From contig NZ_BNBZ01000014.1 of assembly GCF_014656215.1 (NCBI RefSeq), forward strand, positions 62,001 through 126,000: 64,000 nucleotides of DNA. Reading direction: 5' to 3'. Origin of the DNA: Streptomyces zaomyceticus (GTDB lineage: Bacteria > Actinomycetota > Actinomycetes > Streptomycetales > Streptomycetaceae). Positions 47,520 to 55,973 of this stretch are shown in pieces. Position numbers and translations under genes: made by a program. Positions within the stretch are counted from its first letter, which is position 1. Each line of letters opens with the position of its first letter. The notes beneath the pieces are model-generated. The model was given only the letters and a program-made list of their open reading frames with translations. It was not told the origin of the DNA and did no database searches.

Positions 47520-49640
47520 ATGCGCACCGAGGACGTCCTGGCCGCGATCGCGACCGGCCTGTGGCGCTGGGACAACGCGTCCGGGATCGTCTCGCTCGAC
47601 GCCGAGGCCGCCCGGCTGCTCGGGCTGCCCGCGGAGCCCGTCAGCCTCAGCGAGGCGGCGGTGCGCTCGCGCTTTCACCCGGTCGACTGGAACGAGATCG
47701 ACGGGGTCGTCAACCTCGCCGTCGCCGAGGGGACCCTCGCCGAGGCGCGGCTGCGGATCATGGACGAGCACGGCCGGGTGATCCGTACCGTACGGAGCAG
47801 GTCCAAGCCACTCGTCCAGGGGAACGACTACCAGCTGGTCGGCACCATCCAGGAGGTCGCCGAACAGCAGCCGGGGACCGCCGCGCGGACCCCCATCACC
47901 GGTGACTGGCGCCGCTCCCGCGAAGCCTTCCTGCTGGACGCGGGGCGGGCGCTCGCGGAGGCGCGGTCCACGGCCGAGGTGCTGCGGGTGGCGGCCTCGC
48001 TGTCGATGCCCGGGTTCTCCCCGGACGGTCTCGCGGTCTTCGGGGTGGCGGGCGACCGGCTGACGGTCATCGGCCACCACGGGCACAGCGAGGGCGACGA
48101 GGGACCGTTCACCTCCATGGCCCTGGACACCGACTATCCGGCGGCCGAGGTCGCCCGGACGGGCCGGGCGATCTATCTCCCGACCCCCGACGAGTACCTG
48201 CGCCGCTTCCCCGTGACCTGGCCGCTCGCGCAGCGCTTCGGGCGCCGTTCCTGGGCCTTCGTGCCGCTGGTCGTCGCCGGCCGCACGATGGGGGCCTGGA
48301 TGGCGGCCTTCAAGCATCCGGTGGCCTTCACGCCCGACGAACGCTCGGTACTGACGACGGTCGCCCGGATGCTCGCCCAGGCCCTGGCACGCGCGGGCGT
48401 GGCCGAGTCCGAGCGGGAACTGTCCCTCGGACTCCAGCGGACGATGATGCCGGTCCTGGGGCCCGGGATCCCCGGCATCCAGGTCGCCGCCCGGTACGTG
48501 CCGACCGGCGGCGGTCTCCAGGTCGGCGGCGACTGGTACGACATGATCCGGCTGCCCGGCGGCACCTCCCGCACGGGAGGGCGCGGCGCGGGCCGCATCG
48601 CCCTCGTCATCGGCGACGTCCAGGGCCACGACGTCCGGGCGGCCGGTCTGATGGGGCAGCTGCGGATCGCCCTGCGCGCGTACGCCTCCGAGGGCCACCG
48701 GCCGGACGCCGTCCTCTCCCGCGCCTCGCGCTTCCTGTACGGGATCACCGACGGCGACGACGGGGAGGGCGAGGCGGGTCCGCGCTTCGCGACCTGTCTC
48801 TATCTGGAGGTCGACCTGGAGACGGGGACGGTGGACATCGCGCGGGCCGGACACCCGGACCCGGCGGTACGGATGAACGACGGGACGGTTCTCCTCCGCC
48901 CCACCGCCGGCGGCCTGCCGCTCGGCATCGACCCCGACACCGACTACCCCACCACCCGGCTGACCCTCGAACCCGGTGAGACCCTGATGATCTGCACCGA
49001 CGGTCTCCTGGAGACCGGCGGGCACGACCTCGACACCGGCTGGGAGCGCGTCAGGGGTCTTCTGGAGTCCCACGACGGCATGGACCTGGAGGAGCTCGCC
49101 GACAGCCTCGTGGAGGCCGTGCACGGCCCCGGCTCCCACCACACGACCGGGCCGCTCGCCGACCGCCGCGAGGACGACATCGCCGTCCTGCTGCTCTCCC
49201 GCCGGCCCGTCGGCGTACTCCCGGAGGCCCCGCGCCGCACCCTGATGACGATCGCCCAGGCCGAGCCGGAACGGATCGCCGAGGCGCGCGAGCAGGTGCG
49301 GCAGCTGCTGCACGACTGGGACGACGAGGACCAGCTGGACTCGGCGGTCCTGATGGTCTCCGAGATGGTCACCAACGTCCTCGTCCACACGGACGGCGAC
49401 GCGCTCCTGGTCGCCGAGGTCGCCTGCGGCGAGAAGGCACGACGGCTGCGCGTCGAGGTCTCCGACGCGAGCGACGAACTGCCGCACAAGCGCCACCCGG
49501 GCGAGATGGCGTCGAGCGGCCGCGGTCTGGTGCTGATGGAGATGCTGGCGGACGCGTGGGGCGTCGACCCGCGCGGCGAGGGCAAGGCGATCTGGTTCGA
49601 ACTCAACGAGCCGGACTCGGGCAAGGGCTGCTGCGGGTAG
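47520..49640 (+). CDS. SpoIIE-type phosphatase with PAS, GAF and HATPase domains
   Basis: 706 aa, four modules. A PAS-like domain covers 1-120 (GLWRWDNASGIVSLDAEAARLLGLP, RIMDEHGRVIRTVRSR). A GAF domain covers about 140-295. The PP2C/SpoIIE phosphatase covers about 300-530 (QVAARYVPTGGGLQVGGDWYDMIRLPGG, VIGDVQGHDVRAAGLMGQLR, GHPDPAV, ICTDGLLETGG, DDIAVLLL). A C-terminal RsbW-like HATPase covers about 560-700 (VSEMVTNVLVHTDGDALLVAEVA, SGRGLVLMEMLADAWGVD). Such proteins switch anti-anti-sigma factors on or off in response to a signal, with both kinase-like and phosphatase ends in one chain. The partner is not in the window. GTGGGG precedes the ATG. Confidence 0.93.
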   Translation: MRTEDVLAAIATGLWRWDNASGIVSLDAEAARLLGLPAEPVSLSEAAVRSRFHPVDWNEIDGVVNLAVAEGTLAEARLRIMDEHGRVIRTVRSRSKPLVQGNDYQLVGTIQEVAEQQPGTAARTPITGDWRRSREAFLLDAGRALAEARSTAEVLRVAASLSMPGFSPDGLAVFGVAGDRLTVIGHHGHSEGDEGPFTSMALDTDYPAAEVARTGRAIYLPTPDEYLRRFPVTWPLAQRFGRRSWAFVPLVVAGRTMGAWMAAFKHPVAFTPDERSVLTTVARMLAQALARAGVAESERELSLGLQRTMMPVLGPGIPGIQVAARYVPTGGGLQVGGDWYDMIRLPGGTSRTGGRGAGRIALVIGDVQGHDVRAAGLMGQLRIALRAYASEGHRPDAVLSRASRFLYGITDGDDGEGEAGPRFATCLYLEVDLETGTVDIARAGHPDPAVRMNDGTVLLRPTAGGLPLGIDPDTDYPTTRLTLEPGETLMICTDGLLETGGHDLDTGWERVRGLLESHDGMDLEELADSLVEAVHGPGSHHTTGPLADRREDDIAVLLLSRRPVGVLPEAPRRTLMTIAQAEPERIAEAREQVRQLLHDWDDEDQLDSAVLMVSEMVTNVLVHTDGDALLVAEVACGEKARRLRVEVSDASDELPHKRHPGEMASSGRGLVLMEMLADAWGVDPRGEGKAIWFELNEPDSGKGCCG

Positions 49641-49845
49641 CCCCGGCGGGAGGCGGACACGGGGGCCCGACCTCCGCGCGTGTCGAGCGTCCGCGTGAGA
49701 GGTCGCGCGTTCCGCGCGGCGTGGTGCGTCCGCGCGCCTCGTGCGTGCCACGTGCGTCGCGCGCCTCACGCGTTCCGCGCGCGTCGTCCCCTCGTACGGC
49801 GCAGACTGGTGTCGTACGGCCGCCGGGGGGACCACGGAGCGTGCC

Positions 49846-50661
49846 ATGGACACCCACAAGGTCGGCAGCGACACCACCGTGCTGGCCGACAGCCTCGAAG
49901 TCCCGGGCATCGGGCACCTGCCGATCAACGCCTATGTCGTCACCGCCACCGAGCCCGTCGTCGTCGACACCGGCGTCTCCCTCCCCGACCGGGACTTCGT
50001 CGCCGCGCTCGGCGAGGTCGTCGACCCGGCCGACGTGCGCTGGATCTGGCTCACCCACCCCGACCGGGACCACACCGGCGGCATCTTCGACCTCCTGGAC
50101 GCCGCGCCGCACGCGCGCGTGGTCACGACGTTCCTCGGGGCCGGGGTGATGAGCACCGAACGTCCGTTGCCCATGGACCGGGTGTACTTCCTCAACCCCG
50201 GCCAGTCGCTGGACGTCGGCGACCGCACCCTGCGGGGCTTCCGTCCGCCGCTCTTCGACAACCCGGCCACCGTCGGCTTCTACGACGACCGGACGCGTAT
50301 CTGCTTCAGCTCCGACTGCTTCGGCGGGCCCATGCCGAGCGCCGAGGTAGCGGAGAGCGGGCACGCGAGCGACCTCAAGCCGGAGGACCTGCGGCAGGCC
50401 CAGCTGCTGTGGGCGACGATCGACAGCCCCTGGGCGCACCTGGTGGACCCGGAGAAGTACCGGGCGACGATCGAGCCGATACGGGAGATGGCGCCGGAGA
50501 TCGTGCTGTGCACGCATCTGCCGCCGGCCGTGCGGATGCTGGACCGGATGATCGAGACCATCGCGATGGTCCCGGACTCCGACCCCTTCGTCGGGCCCGA
50601 CCAGGCGGCCCTGGAGCAGCTCCTGGCCTCCTTCGAACCGGGTGGCATGGCGACGGCCTAG
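49846..50661 (+). CDS. MBL-fold metallo-hydrolase
   Basis: 271 aa. Metal motif WLTHPDRDHTGGIFDLLD near residue 68: the usual HxHxDH is HxDxDH here, as in flavodiiron-type diiron sites. Further ligands are GYRPPLFDN-like and CFSSDCFGG (Asp), then CTHLPP (His). The substrate is unknown; a diiron rather than dizinc centre is likely from the motif. GGAG lies seven bases before the ATG at 49846. The 205 bases upstream are unusual in being packed with GCGTGCG-type steps. The stop overlaps that of the convergent transporter gene. Confidence 0.87.
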   Translation: MDTHKVGSDTTVLADSLEVPGIGHLPINAYVVTATEPVVVDTGVSLPDRDFVAALGEVVDPADVRWIWLTHPDRDHTGGIFDLLDAAPHARVVTTFLGAGVMSTERPLPMDRVYFLNPGQSLDVGDRTLRGFRPPLFDNPATVGFYDDRTRICFSSDCFGGPMPSAEVAESGHASDLKPEDLRQAQLLWATIDSPWAHLVDPEKYRATIEPIREMAPEIVLCTHLPPAVRMLDRMIETIAMVPDSDPFVGPDQAALEQLLASFEPGGMATA

Positions 50662-51719
50662 GTCTCCGCCGGAGGGGCCGGCGCCCCGTACCGGGTCCGC
50701 AGCTCGCCGAGGATCCCCGTCGCCGCCGCCGTCAGCGGGACGGCGAGCAGCATGCCGAGGATGCCCGCGACGGACGCCCCGGCCGTGATCGCCAGCATCA
50801 CCGCGGCCGGGTGCATCTGCACGGTCCGGCTCTGCACCATCGGCTGGAGCACGTAGCCCTCGATCATCTGGACGGCGAGGACGATCGCGAGCGCCCACAG
50901 CGCGATCGCGAAGCCCCGGTCGGCGAGCGCGACGAGCACGGCGACCGCACCGGAGAGGAAGGCGCCGAGGTACGGGATGTAGGCGGTGACGAAGACGAGC
51001 GCGGCGAGCCCCACCGCGCCGGGCACGTCGAGGACGACGAGCCCGAGGCCGATGAGGATCGCGTCGACGAGGGCGACGAAGGTCGTCCCGCGCATGAAGC
51101 CCTCGACGGCCTCGAAGGCACGGCGCGCCATGGCTTCGACGAGGTCGCCGGTGGTGCGGGGCGCGAGGGCGCGCAGGGCGCCGACGGCCCGGTCCGAGTC
51201 CCGCAGGAAGAAGAAGATCAGCACCAGGGCGAGGGCGGCGGTGGCGAGCATCCCGCCGACGACGCTGAGCCCCGTGAGGACGCCGGACGCGGCGGTTCCG
51301 CCGAACTGCTTGAGGAGCCCCTCGGCGTTCTTGGCGAGGTCGTCGAGGGAGGTCCCGGCCGGGCCGAGGTGCTCGGCGATGTCGTCGGCGGCCTGCCGGA
51401 GCGAGGCGATGATCTGGTCGCCGGTCTCGATGAGCGCGGCGACGACGATGTACGTGGCTCCGCCGACGACCGCGAGGACGGCGACGACGGTGAGCGCGGC
51501 GGCGAACGACTTGCGGACCTTCAGCTGGAGCAGGCGCCGGTAGAGGGGCCCGAGGAGGGCGGTGCCGAGGATCGCGAGGAGGACGGGGGTGACGACCGTC
51601 TCGAAGACGACGCACAGCCAGATGCCGACGGCGGCGACTCCGGCGGCGAGGAGCAGGACGACGCACCAGGCGGCGACCCGGCGGGCGGGTTCGGGGAGGA
51701 GCGGGGACGACGTCTGCAC
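50658..51719 (-). CDS. AI-2E family transporter (TqsA/PerM-like)
   Basis: 353 aa with about eight helices. The family core is in the second half: FMRGTTFVALVDAILIGLGLVVLDVPGAVGLAALVFVTAYIPYLGAFLSGAVAVLVAL and ALWALAIVLAVQMIEGYVLQPMVQSRTVQMHPAAVMLAITAGASVAGILGMLLAVPL. It may export an unknown small molecule or act as a proton/sodium antiporter, as some relatives do; AI-2 transport is doubtful in Streptomyces. The GTG start has only a weak G-rich site upstream. Confidence 0.9.
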   Translation of the reverse strand: MQTSSPLLPEPARRVAAWCVVLLLAAGVAAVGIWLCVVFETVVTPVLLAILGTALLGPLYRRLLQLKVRKSFAAALTVVAVLAVVGGATYIVVAALIETGDQIIASLRQAADDIAEHLGPAGTSLDDLAKNAEGLLKQFGGTAASGVLTGLSVVGGMLATAALALVLIFFFLRDSDRAVGALRALAPRTTGDLVEAMARRAFEAVEGFMRGTTFVALVDAILIGLGLVVLDVPGAVGLAALVFVTAYIPYLGAFLSGAVAVLVALADRGFAIALWALAIVLAVQMIEGYVLQPMVQSRTVQMHPAAVMLAITAGASVAGILGMLLAVPLTAAATGILGELRTRYGAPAPPAET

Positions 51720-51847
51720 CCGACCACCGGACCACGCCCGTCGGCGTGTCGTCGCGCGTTGCCGGGCCGTACGGGTGACGGAGCGTCAGCGGACGTGTCC
51801 GTACGGACCTCCCGCCCGCCGCGCACCCCGCACGGCCCCACACGCGA

Positions 51848-51898
51848 GTACGGGGCCGGGCGCGCGTACGGGGCCGGGCGCGCCGCCCGACCCCGTAC
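51848..51898 (-). terminator. Terminator hairpin with a tandem-duplicated arm
   Basis: An 18-bp unit beginning GTACGGGGCCGGGCG is repeated exactly at 51848-51865 and 51866-51883. The second copy pairs with 51884-51898 (14 of 15 positions) to form the terminator of the pirin gene. The first copy is a duplication that could compete for the same partner. Confidence 0.7.
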
Positions 51899-51917
51899 CG
51901 GATCCTGCCGTTCCTGC

Positions 51918-52712
51918 CTACTCGCCCATCCCGTGAACCGCCGGGATCGTTCCGAGGCGGCCTGCCTGGAAGTCCTCGAAGGCCTGGCGGAGTTCGGCCT
52001 GGGTGTTCATGACGAACGGGCCGTAGTGGGCCATCGGCTCACGGATCGGCTGCCCGCCGAGGAGGACGACCTCCAGGTCCGGGGTGTTCCCGTCCTGCTT
52101 CTCGTCCGCGCGCACGGTCAGCGCGCCGCCCTTGCCGAAGACGGCGGTCTGGCCCACGTGCACGGGGCGCCGTTCCGCTCCGACGGTGCCGCGTCCGGCC
52201 ATGACGTACGCGAGGCCGTTGAAGTCCTCGCGCCACGGCAGGCTGATCTCGGCGCCGGGCCGCAGGGTCGCGTGGATCATCGTGATCGGGGTGTGGGTGA
52301 TGCCCGGCCCGTCGTGGCCGTCGAGCTCGCCGGCGATGACGCGGAGCAGCGCGCCGCCGTCGGGGGAGGTGAGCAGCTGGACCTGGCCGCCGCGGATGTC
52401 CTGGTAGCGGGGGGCCATCATCTTGTCGGCGGCGGGCAGGTTCACCCAGAGCTGGAGGCCGTGGAAGAGGCCGCCGCTGACGACGAGGGACTCCGGCGGC
52501 GCCTCGATGTGGAGGAGGCCGGAGCCGGCCGTCATCCACTGGGTGTCGCCGTTGGTGATGGTGCCGCCGCCGCCCTGGGAGTCCTGGTGGTCGAAGGTCC
52601 CGTCGATGCCCGAGGGAGCCGTGGTCACGGCGAGTACCGGGCGCGGAGTGGCGTCGGCCGGGGCGGCCACGCGCGGCAGGGTGAGCGGGTTCTCGACAGT
52701 CACTGCGGGCAT
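51918..52712 (-). CDS. Pirin family protein with internal in-frame deletion
   Basis: 264 aa. The C-terminal two thirds are normal pirin: FDHQDSQGGGGTITNGDTQWMTAGSGLLHIEAPPE, LFHGLQLWVNLP, RYQDIRGG, then the Pirin_C cupin (LPWREDFNGLAYVMAGRG, NTPDLEVVLLGGQPIREPMAHYGPFVMN). In relatives about 55 residues lie between the VTTAPSG and IDGTFDHQDS stretches that are joined here. They include the HPHRGFETVTY segment with two of the four metal ligands. The later His/Glu pair (GLLHIE) remains. Quercetinase-like or redox-sensing activity is therefore doubtful. AGGAGG precedes the ATG. A MarR-like dyad lies upstream. Confidence 0.88.
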   Translation of the reverse strand: MPAVTVENPLTLPRVAAPADATPRPVLAVTTAPSGIDGTFDHQDSQGGGGTITNGDTQWMTAGSGLLHIEAPPESLVVSGGLFHGLQLWVNLPAADKMMAPRYQDIRGGQVQLLTSPDGGALLRVIAGELDGHDGPGITHTPITMIHATLRPGAEISLPWREDFNGLAYVMAGRGTVGAERRPVHVGQTAVFGKGGALTVRADEKQDGNTPDLEVVLLGGQPIREPMAHYGPFVMNTQAELRQAFEDFQAGRLGTIPAVHGMGE

Positions 52713-52758
52713 GACGGACCTCCTAGAGCGGCCTTCTCCGACCTTGTGCGTCCACTTT

Positions 52759-52774
52759 AGTTGAACGATGAACT
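52759..52774. promoter_or_regulatory. MarR-like operator upstream of pirin
   Basis: AGTTGAACGATGAACT, an imperfect 16-bp dyad (6 of 8 positions pair), 47-62 bases before the pirin start. It resembles the palindrome before the flavin monooxygenase operon (3548-3565), sharing the AGTTNAA half-site. Confidence 0.5.
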
Positions 52775-52793
52775 TCTTGCCACCTGGAACACG

Positions 52794-52825
52794 GAACGCC
52801 CGGGAGGAATTCCTCCCGGGCGTTC
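52794..52825. terminator. Perfect 32-bp palindrome, terminator of the SseB gene
   Basis: A gapless perfect palindrome centred on GGAATTCC, 35 bases after the SseB stop. It lies between the SseB and pirin genes, which are on the same strand, so it should end SseB transcription ahead of the pirin promoter. Confidence 0.8.
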
Positions 52826-52859
52826 TCCCACGTCTTCGGCCGTACGTCTCCAGCCTGCG

Positions 52860-53363
52860 TCAGCCGTACATCCGCCGCATCGCGAAATCGACCATCTGCT
52901 CCACGGCCTTCGCGTCGAAGACCATCCGGTGGTCGCCCTCCATGTCGAGGACGAAGCCGTACCCGGTGGGCAGCAGGTCGATCACCTCGGCACCGGTGAT
53001 CACGAAGTACTTGGACTCCTTGCCCGCGTACCGCCGCAGCTCCTTGAGCGAGGTGAACATCGGGATGACCGGCTGCTGCGTGTTGTGCAGCGCCAGGAAG
53101 CCGGGGTTGTCACCACGCGGGCAGTAGACCTTGGAGGTCGCGAAGATCTGCTGGAAGTCCTCGGGGGCCAGGGTGCCGGTCGTGAAGGCGCGGACGGCGT
53201 CGGCGAGGGAGGGCGGCGAGGGCTCCGGGTAGAGCGGGGGCTGCTGCCCGTATCCGCCCTGCATGCCTCCCTGCATCCCACCCTGCATGCCGGCCTGCAT
53301 CCCGCCCTGCTGCGGCGGGGCGTACTGCTGCTGGGCACCCGGATTCTGCTCGTAGCCGTACAT
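52860..53363 (-). CDS. SseB family protein
   Basis: 167 aa. A flexible Gln/Gly/Met N-terminus has four GGMQ-type repeats (residues 19-37). The SseB domain follows at about 50-165: LADAVRAFTTGTLAPEDFQQIFATSKVYCPRGDNPGFLALHNTQQPVIPMFTSLKELRRYAGKESKYFVITGAEVIDLLPTGYGFVLDMEGDHRMVF. The family is of uncertain role and in Actinobacteria often lies near ESX-type secretion genes. Such a module starts 370 bases away on the other strand. Terminated by a perfect palindrome. Confidence 0.88.
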   Translation of the reverse strand: MYGYEQNPGAQQQYAPPQQGGMQAGMQGGMQGGMQGGYGQQPPLYPEPSPPSLADAVRAFTTGTLAPEDFQQIFATSKVYCPRGDNPGFLALHNTQQPVIPMFTSLKELRRYAGKESKYFVITGAEVIDLLPTGYGFVLDMEGDHRMVFDAKAVEQMVDFAMRRMYG

Positions 53364-53538
53364 GGGGCCAGCCTATCGACCCCCGGCCGGCCGCAGCACG
53401 GCCCGTCGGCCGAAAACGGACCTGCCGCCCACCCGGCCACCACCCGCCGCACACCACCCGACGGCGCCCCGAGGCTCCGCCCGGCCCGACGGCGCCCCCC
53501 GGCCGCACCAAGTCCCGCCCCACTCCGCCCCACCCCAC

Positions 53539-53613
53539 CCGATCACGACCCGTCGCACACTCTCCGATCACGACCCGTCGCACACCCTCCGATCGCAACC
53601 CTCCGCACCGCCC
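53539..53613. repeat. 25-bp tandem repeat in a 370-base intergenic region
   Basis: Two near-identical 25-bp units containing GATCACGACCCGTCGCACAC (53539-53563, 53564-53588) and a degenerate third. The gap 53364-53733 between SseB and the ESX-like module also has a repeated CCCGACGGCGCCCC. Near its end a TAGGTT at about 53693 may be the -10 box for the module. Confidence 0.7.
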
Positions 53614-53733
53614 GAACCCGGACCACCGCCCGGCAGACCCCCGCCCACCTCACCCTTCGCGCTCGTTTTCGTGCGCGCCCCGGTCTCTTGCTAGGTTCGC
53701 GTGAGCAATTTCCGGCTGCCACGGGGGTAGAAG

Positions 53734-54174
53734 ATGGCGCTGAACGCCGCCTGGGAAGAGCTGTTCGGCGGGACCGCACCGCCAGGACAGCCCGCGACGA
53801 TGACCCTCGCGGGGGTACCCGCGCCCGACTCCGGCGGAGGAGGCGGCGGCAGCGCGAACCTGAAGGCCGATGTGAGCCCGTGGCACGAGGCCGGGAACAC
53901 CGCCGGTGAGCTGCGCACCTCCACCGCCACCTCGCTCACCGACCTCGACACGGCGAACGACGGCGTCGGCGGCGGCACCGCCGGCTTCGACTCCTCCGGC
54001 GCCCTCACCGAGATCCTCGGCACCTGGAAGGCCCGCCTCACCGCCGTACGCGACGAGTGCGGCCGCCTCGAAGGCGCGCTGAAGAGCACCGGCCGGGACT
54101 TCGGCGAGCGCGAGACCGCGACCCGGAACAAGATCGCCGCCGGGGCGCCGGCTCCCGCGCGGAAGGAAGGCTGA
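53734..54174 (+). CDS. WXG100-like helical small protein of an ESX-type module
   Basis: 146 aa, no signal peptide. A Gly/Pro-rich first third leads into a helical part with pattern SPWHEAGNTAGELRTSTATSLTDLDTANDGVGG and LTEILGTWKARLTAVRDECGRLEGALKSTGRDFGERE. This resembles the paired helices of WXG100/EsxA-type or LXG-associated partner proteins (FxxxWxxRL near the turn). It is followed six bases later by the DUF1023 hydrolase gene; a chaperone or co-secreted role is inferred from this. Confidence 0.75.
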   Translation: MALNAAWEELFGGTAPPGQPATMTLAGVPAPDSGGGGGGSANLKADVSPWHEAGNTAGELRTSTATSLTDLDTANDGVGGGTAGFDSSGALTEILGTWKARLTAVRDECGRLEGALKSTGRDFGERETATRNKIAAGAPAPARKEG

Positions 54175-54179
54175 GCCCC

Positions 54180-55973
54180 GTGCCCACCTGGCAACAACTG
54201 CGCGACGCGAAGCTCGACGAGTACGCGGACGCCGCCGACGGCTGGGGCAAGGTCAGCTCCCGTGCCAACTCGGACAAGGACCGTGTCGACAACGGCATGT
54301 TCGCGAAGGTCCACCACACGCAGAAGGGTGAGGCCGCCACGAAGGCGGGCGGCGACATCCAGCAGCTCTCGCGCAACTACCAGTACCTGCACACCGAGTG
54401 CGGACTGATCCGGACGGCGCTCAACGGACTTGCCACCGAACTCGCCTCCCCGCAGAAGAAGTTGAAGCAGGCACTGGAGGACGCGGAGAACCTCCGGTTC
54501 ACCGTGAAGCCCGACGGCTCGGTCGAGTACCCGACCGATTCCCTCGTCCTGTCGCCCGGCACCCACAGCGCCGAGCACGGCGCTCCCGTCCCGCTCGCGC
54601 CCGGCAAGGGCGAGGGGGTCGGCAGCGCCGACGCCAACAAGGGCAAGGCCGAGGACATCGCCGAGCGCATCGGCGACGCCGTCCGCGAGGCCGCCGAGAT
54701 CGACGGCCGGTACGCGGCCGCCCTGCGCAGGCTCAAGGCCGAGCCCGGCCTCACCGTCAGCGACGAGACCCTCGCCGACACCGCCAAGGACACCAGGGCC
54801 CTCCAGCAGGCCGCCGGGAAGTACGCCGACGACGACAGGATCCCGAAAGGCAAGTCCCCCCAGGACAACGCCGAGTGGTGGAAGTCGCTCACCCAGGAAC
54901 AGCGCGATGAGTACGCCACGCTCTACCCGGCCTCCGTCGGGGCCCTGGACGGCCTGCCCTCCGCCGTTCGCGACGACGCCAACCGGATGGTGCTCGCGGA
55001 GACCCGCGCCCAGACGCAGCTGGAGCTCAACGCGATCCCCAAGCCGCCGCAGCAGTACCTCCCCAACCCCGGCGGCTCCTATCCCGCCGTGATCACGAAC
55101 CCCGCGTACCGGGAGTGGCAGGAGAAGTACGGCAACCGGAAACCGGAGCTGGAGCGGATCAGGAACGGCATCGACGCCGTCCAGGGCCGCTTCGACGCCA
55201 CGGGCAAGGACGGTCTGCCCGAGGCGTACCTCCTCGGCTTCGATCCGCACACCAACAACGGCGACGGCCGGATCATCCTCGCCAACGGGAATCCGGACAC
55301 GGCCGACCACACCGCCGTCTACGTCCCGGGGACGGGGACCGAGATCGGGGGCATCGGGGGCGACTTGGAGCGGGCGAACAGGCTGTGGACGGCGTCCCAC
55401 CGGCAGGGGGCCGACGTGTCGACCATCATGTGGTTCGACTACGACGCCCCGCGGTCGGCCTACCCGACCGACAAGGGCGACGCCTTCCCCGAGGCGGCCC
55501 GCAACGAGTACGCGGAGAAGGGCGCCCCGACCCTGCACACGTTCATGGAGGGCACCCGGGCCGCGCACGAGGCGGCGAGCGGCTCCGGCGGGCACACCAC
55601 GCTCATCGGCCACAGCTACGGGTCCACGCTGATCGGTGAGGCCGCGCAGGCCGGCCGGATCTTCGACGGTCCGATCGCCGACGACATCGTCGTCGCCGGA
55701 AGCCCGGGCATGCAGGCGGACCGCGCGGCGGACCTCGGTGTCTCCGGTGAGCACATGTGGGCCATGGGCGCCGAGGGGGACAACGTGCCCCTCGGCGGCA
55801 GCCTCGTGGGACTCGGTGAGGACTGGGTCGTACCGACGGACCCCGAGTTCGGGGGCAACGTCATGAAGACGGACACCCAGGGCCACAGCGACTACTGGAA
55901 CGAGGGCACCCTCAGTCTGGACAACCAGGCCAAGGTGATCGTCGGCGACTACGAAGGTGTGACTCTTGACTAA
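54180..55973 (+). CDS. Alpha/beta hydrolase (DUF1023) with helical WXG-like N-terminus
   Basis: 597 aa. Residues 1-260 are helical and charged (WQQLRDAKLDEYADAADGWGKVSSRANSDKDRVDNGMF, LALEDAE-type repeats, WWKSLTQEQRDEYATLYPASVGALDGLP). The C-terminal domain is a DUF1023 serine hydrolase with TTLIGHSYGSTLIG (nucleophile Ser near 477), PTDPEFGG and GHSDYW (probable Asp and His). The layout, a helical secretion-like domain ahead of a hydrolase, is that of many actinobacterial ESX substrates. GTG start with GGAAGG nine bases upstream. It overlaps the lipoprotein gene by eight bases. Confidence 0.87.
   Translation: MPTWQQLRDAKLDEYADAADGWGKVSSRANSDKDRVDNGMFAKVHHTQKGEAATKAGGDIQQLSRNYQYLHTECGLIRTALNGLATELASPQKKLKQALEDAENLRFTVKPDGSVEYPTDSLVLSPGTHSAEHGAPVPLAPGKGEGVGSADANKGKAEDIAERIGDAVREAAEIDGRYAAALRRLKAEPGLTVSDETLADTAKDTRALQQAAGKYADDDRIPKGKSPQDNAEWWKSLTQEQRDEYATLYPASVGALDGLPSAVRDDANRMVLAETRAQTQLELNAIPKPPQQYLPNPGGSYPAVITNPAYREWQEKYGNRKPELERIRNGIDAVQGRFDATGKDGLPEAYLLGFDPHTNNGDGRIILANGNPDTADHTAVYVPGTGTEIGGIGGDLERANRLWTASHRQGADVSTIMWFDYDAPRSAYPTDKGDAFPEAARNEYAEKGAPTLHTFMEGTRAAHEAASGSGGHTTLIGHSYGSTLIGEAAQAGRIFDGPIADDIVVAGSPGMQADRAADLGVSGEHMWAMGAEGDNVPLGGSLVGLGEDWVVPTDPEFGGNVMKTDTQGHSDYWNEGTLSLDNQAKVIVGDYEGVTLD

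Noticed and set aside
45524..47905. 793-codon plus-strand frame opposite aspS
   Set aside because: It is the antisense of a certain housekeeping gene and shows no domain.
47505..49928. 807-codon minus-strand frame opposite the SpoIIE-type gene
   Set aside because: Antisense shadow; the plus strand has four recognisable domains.
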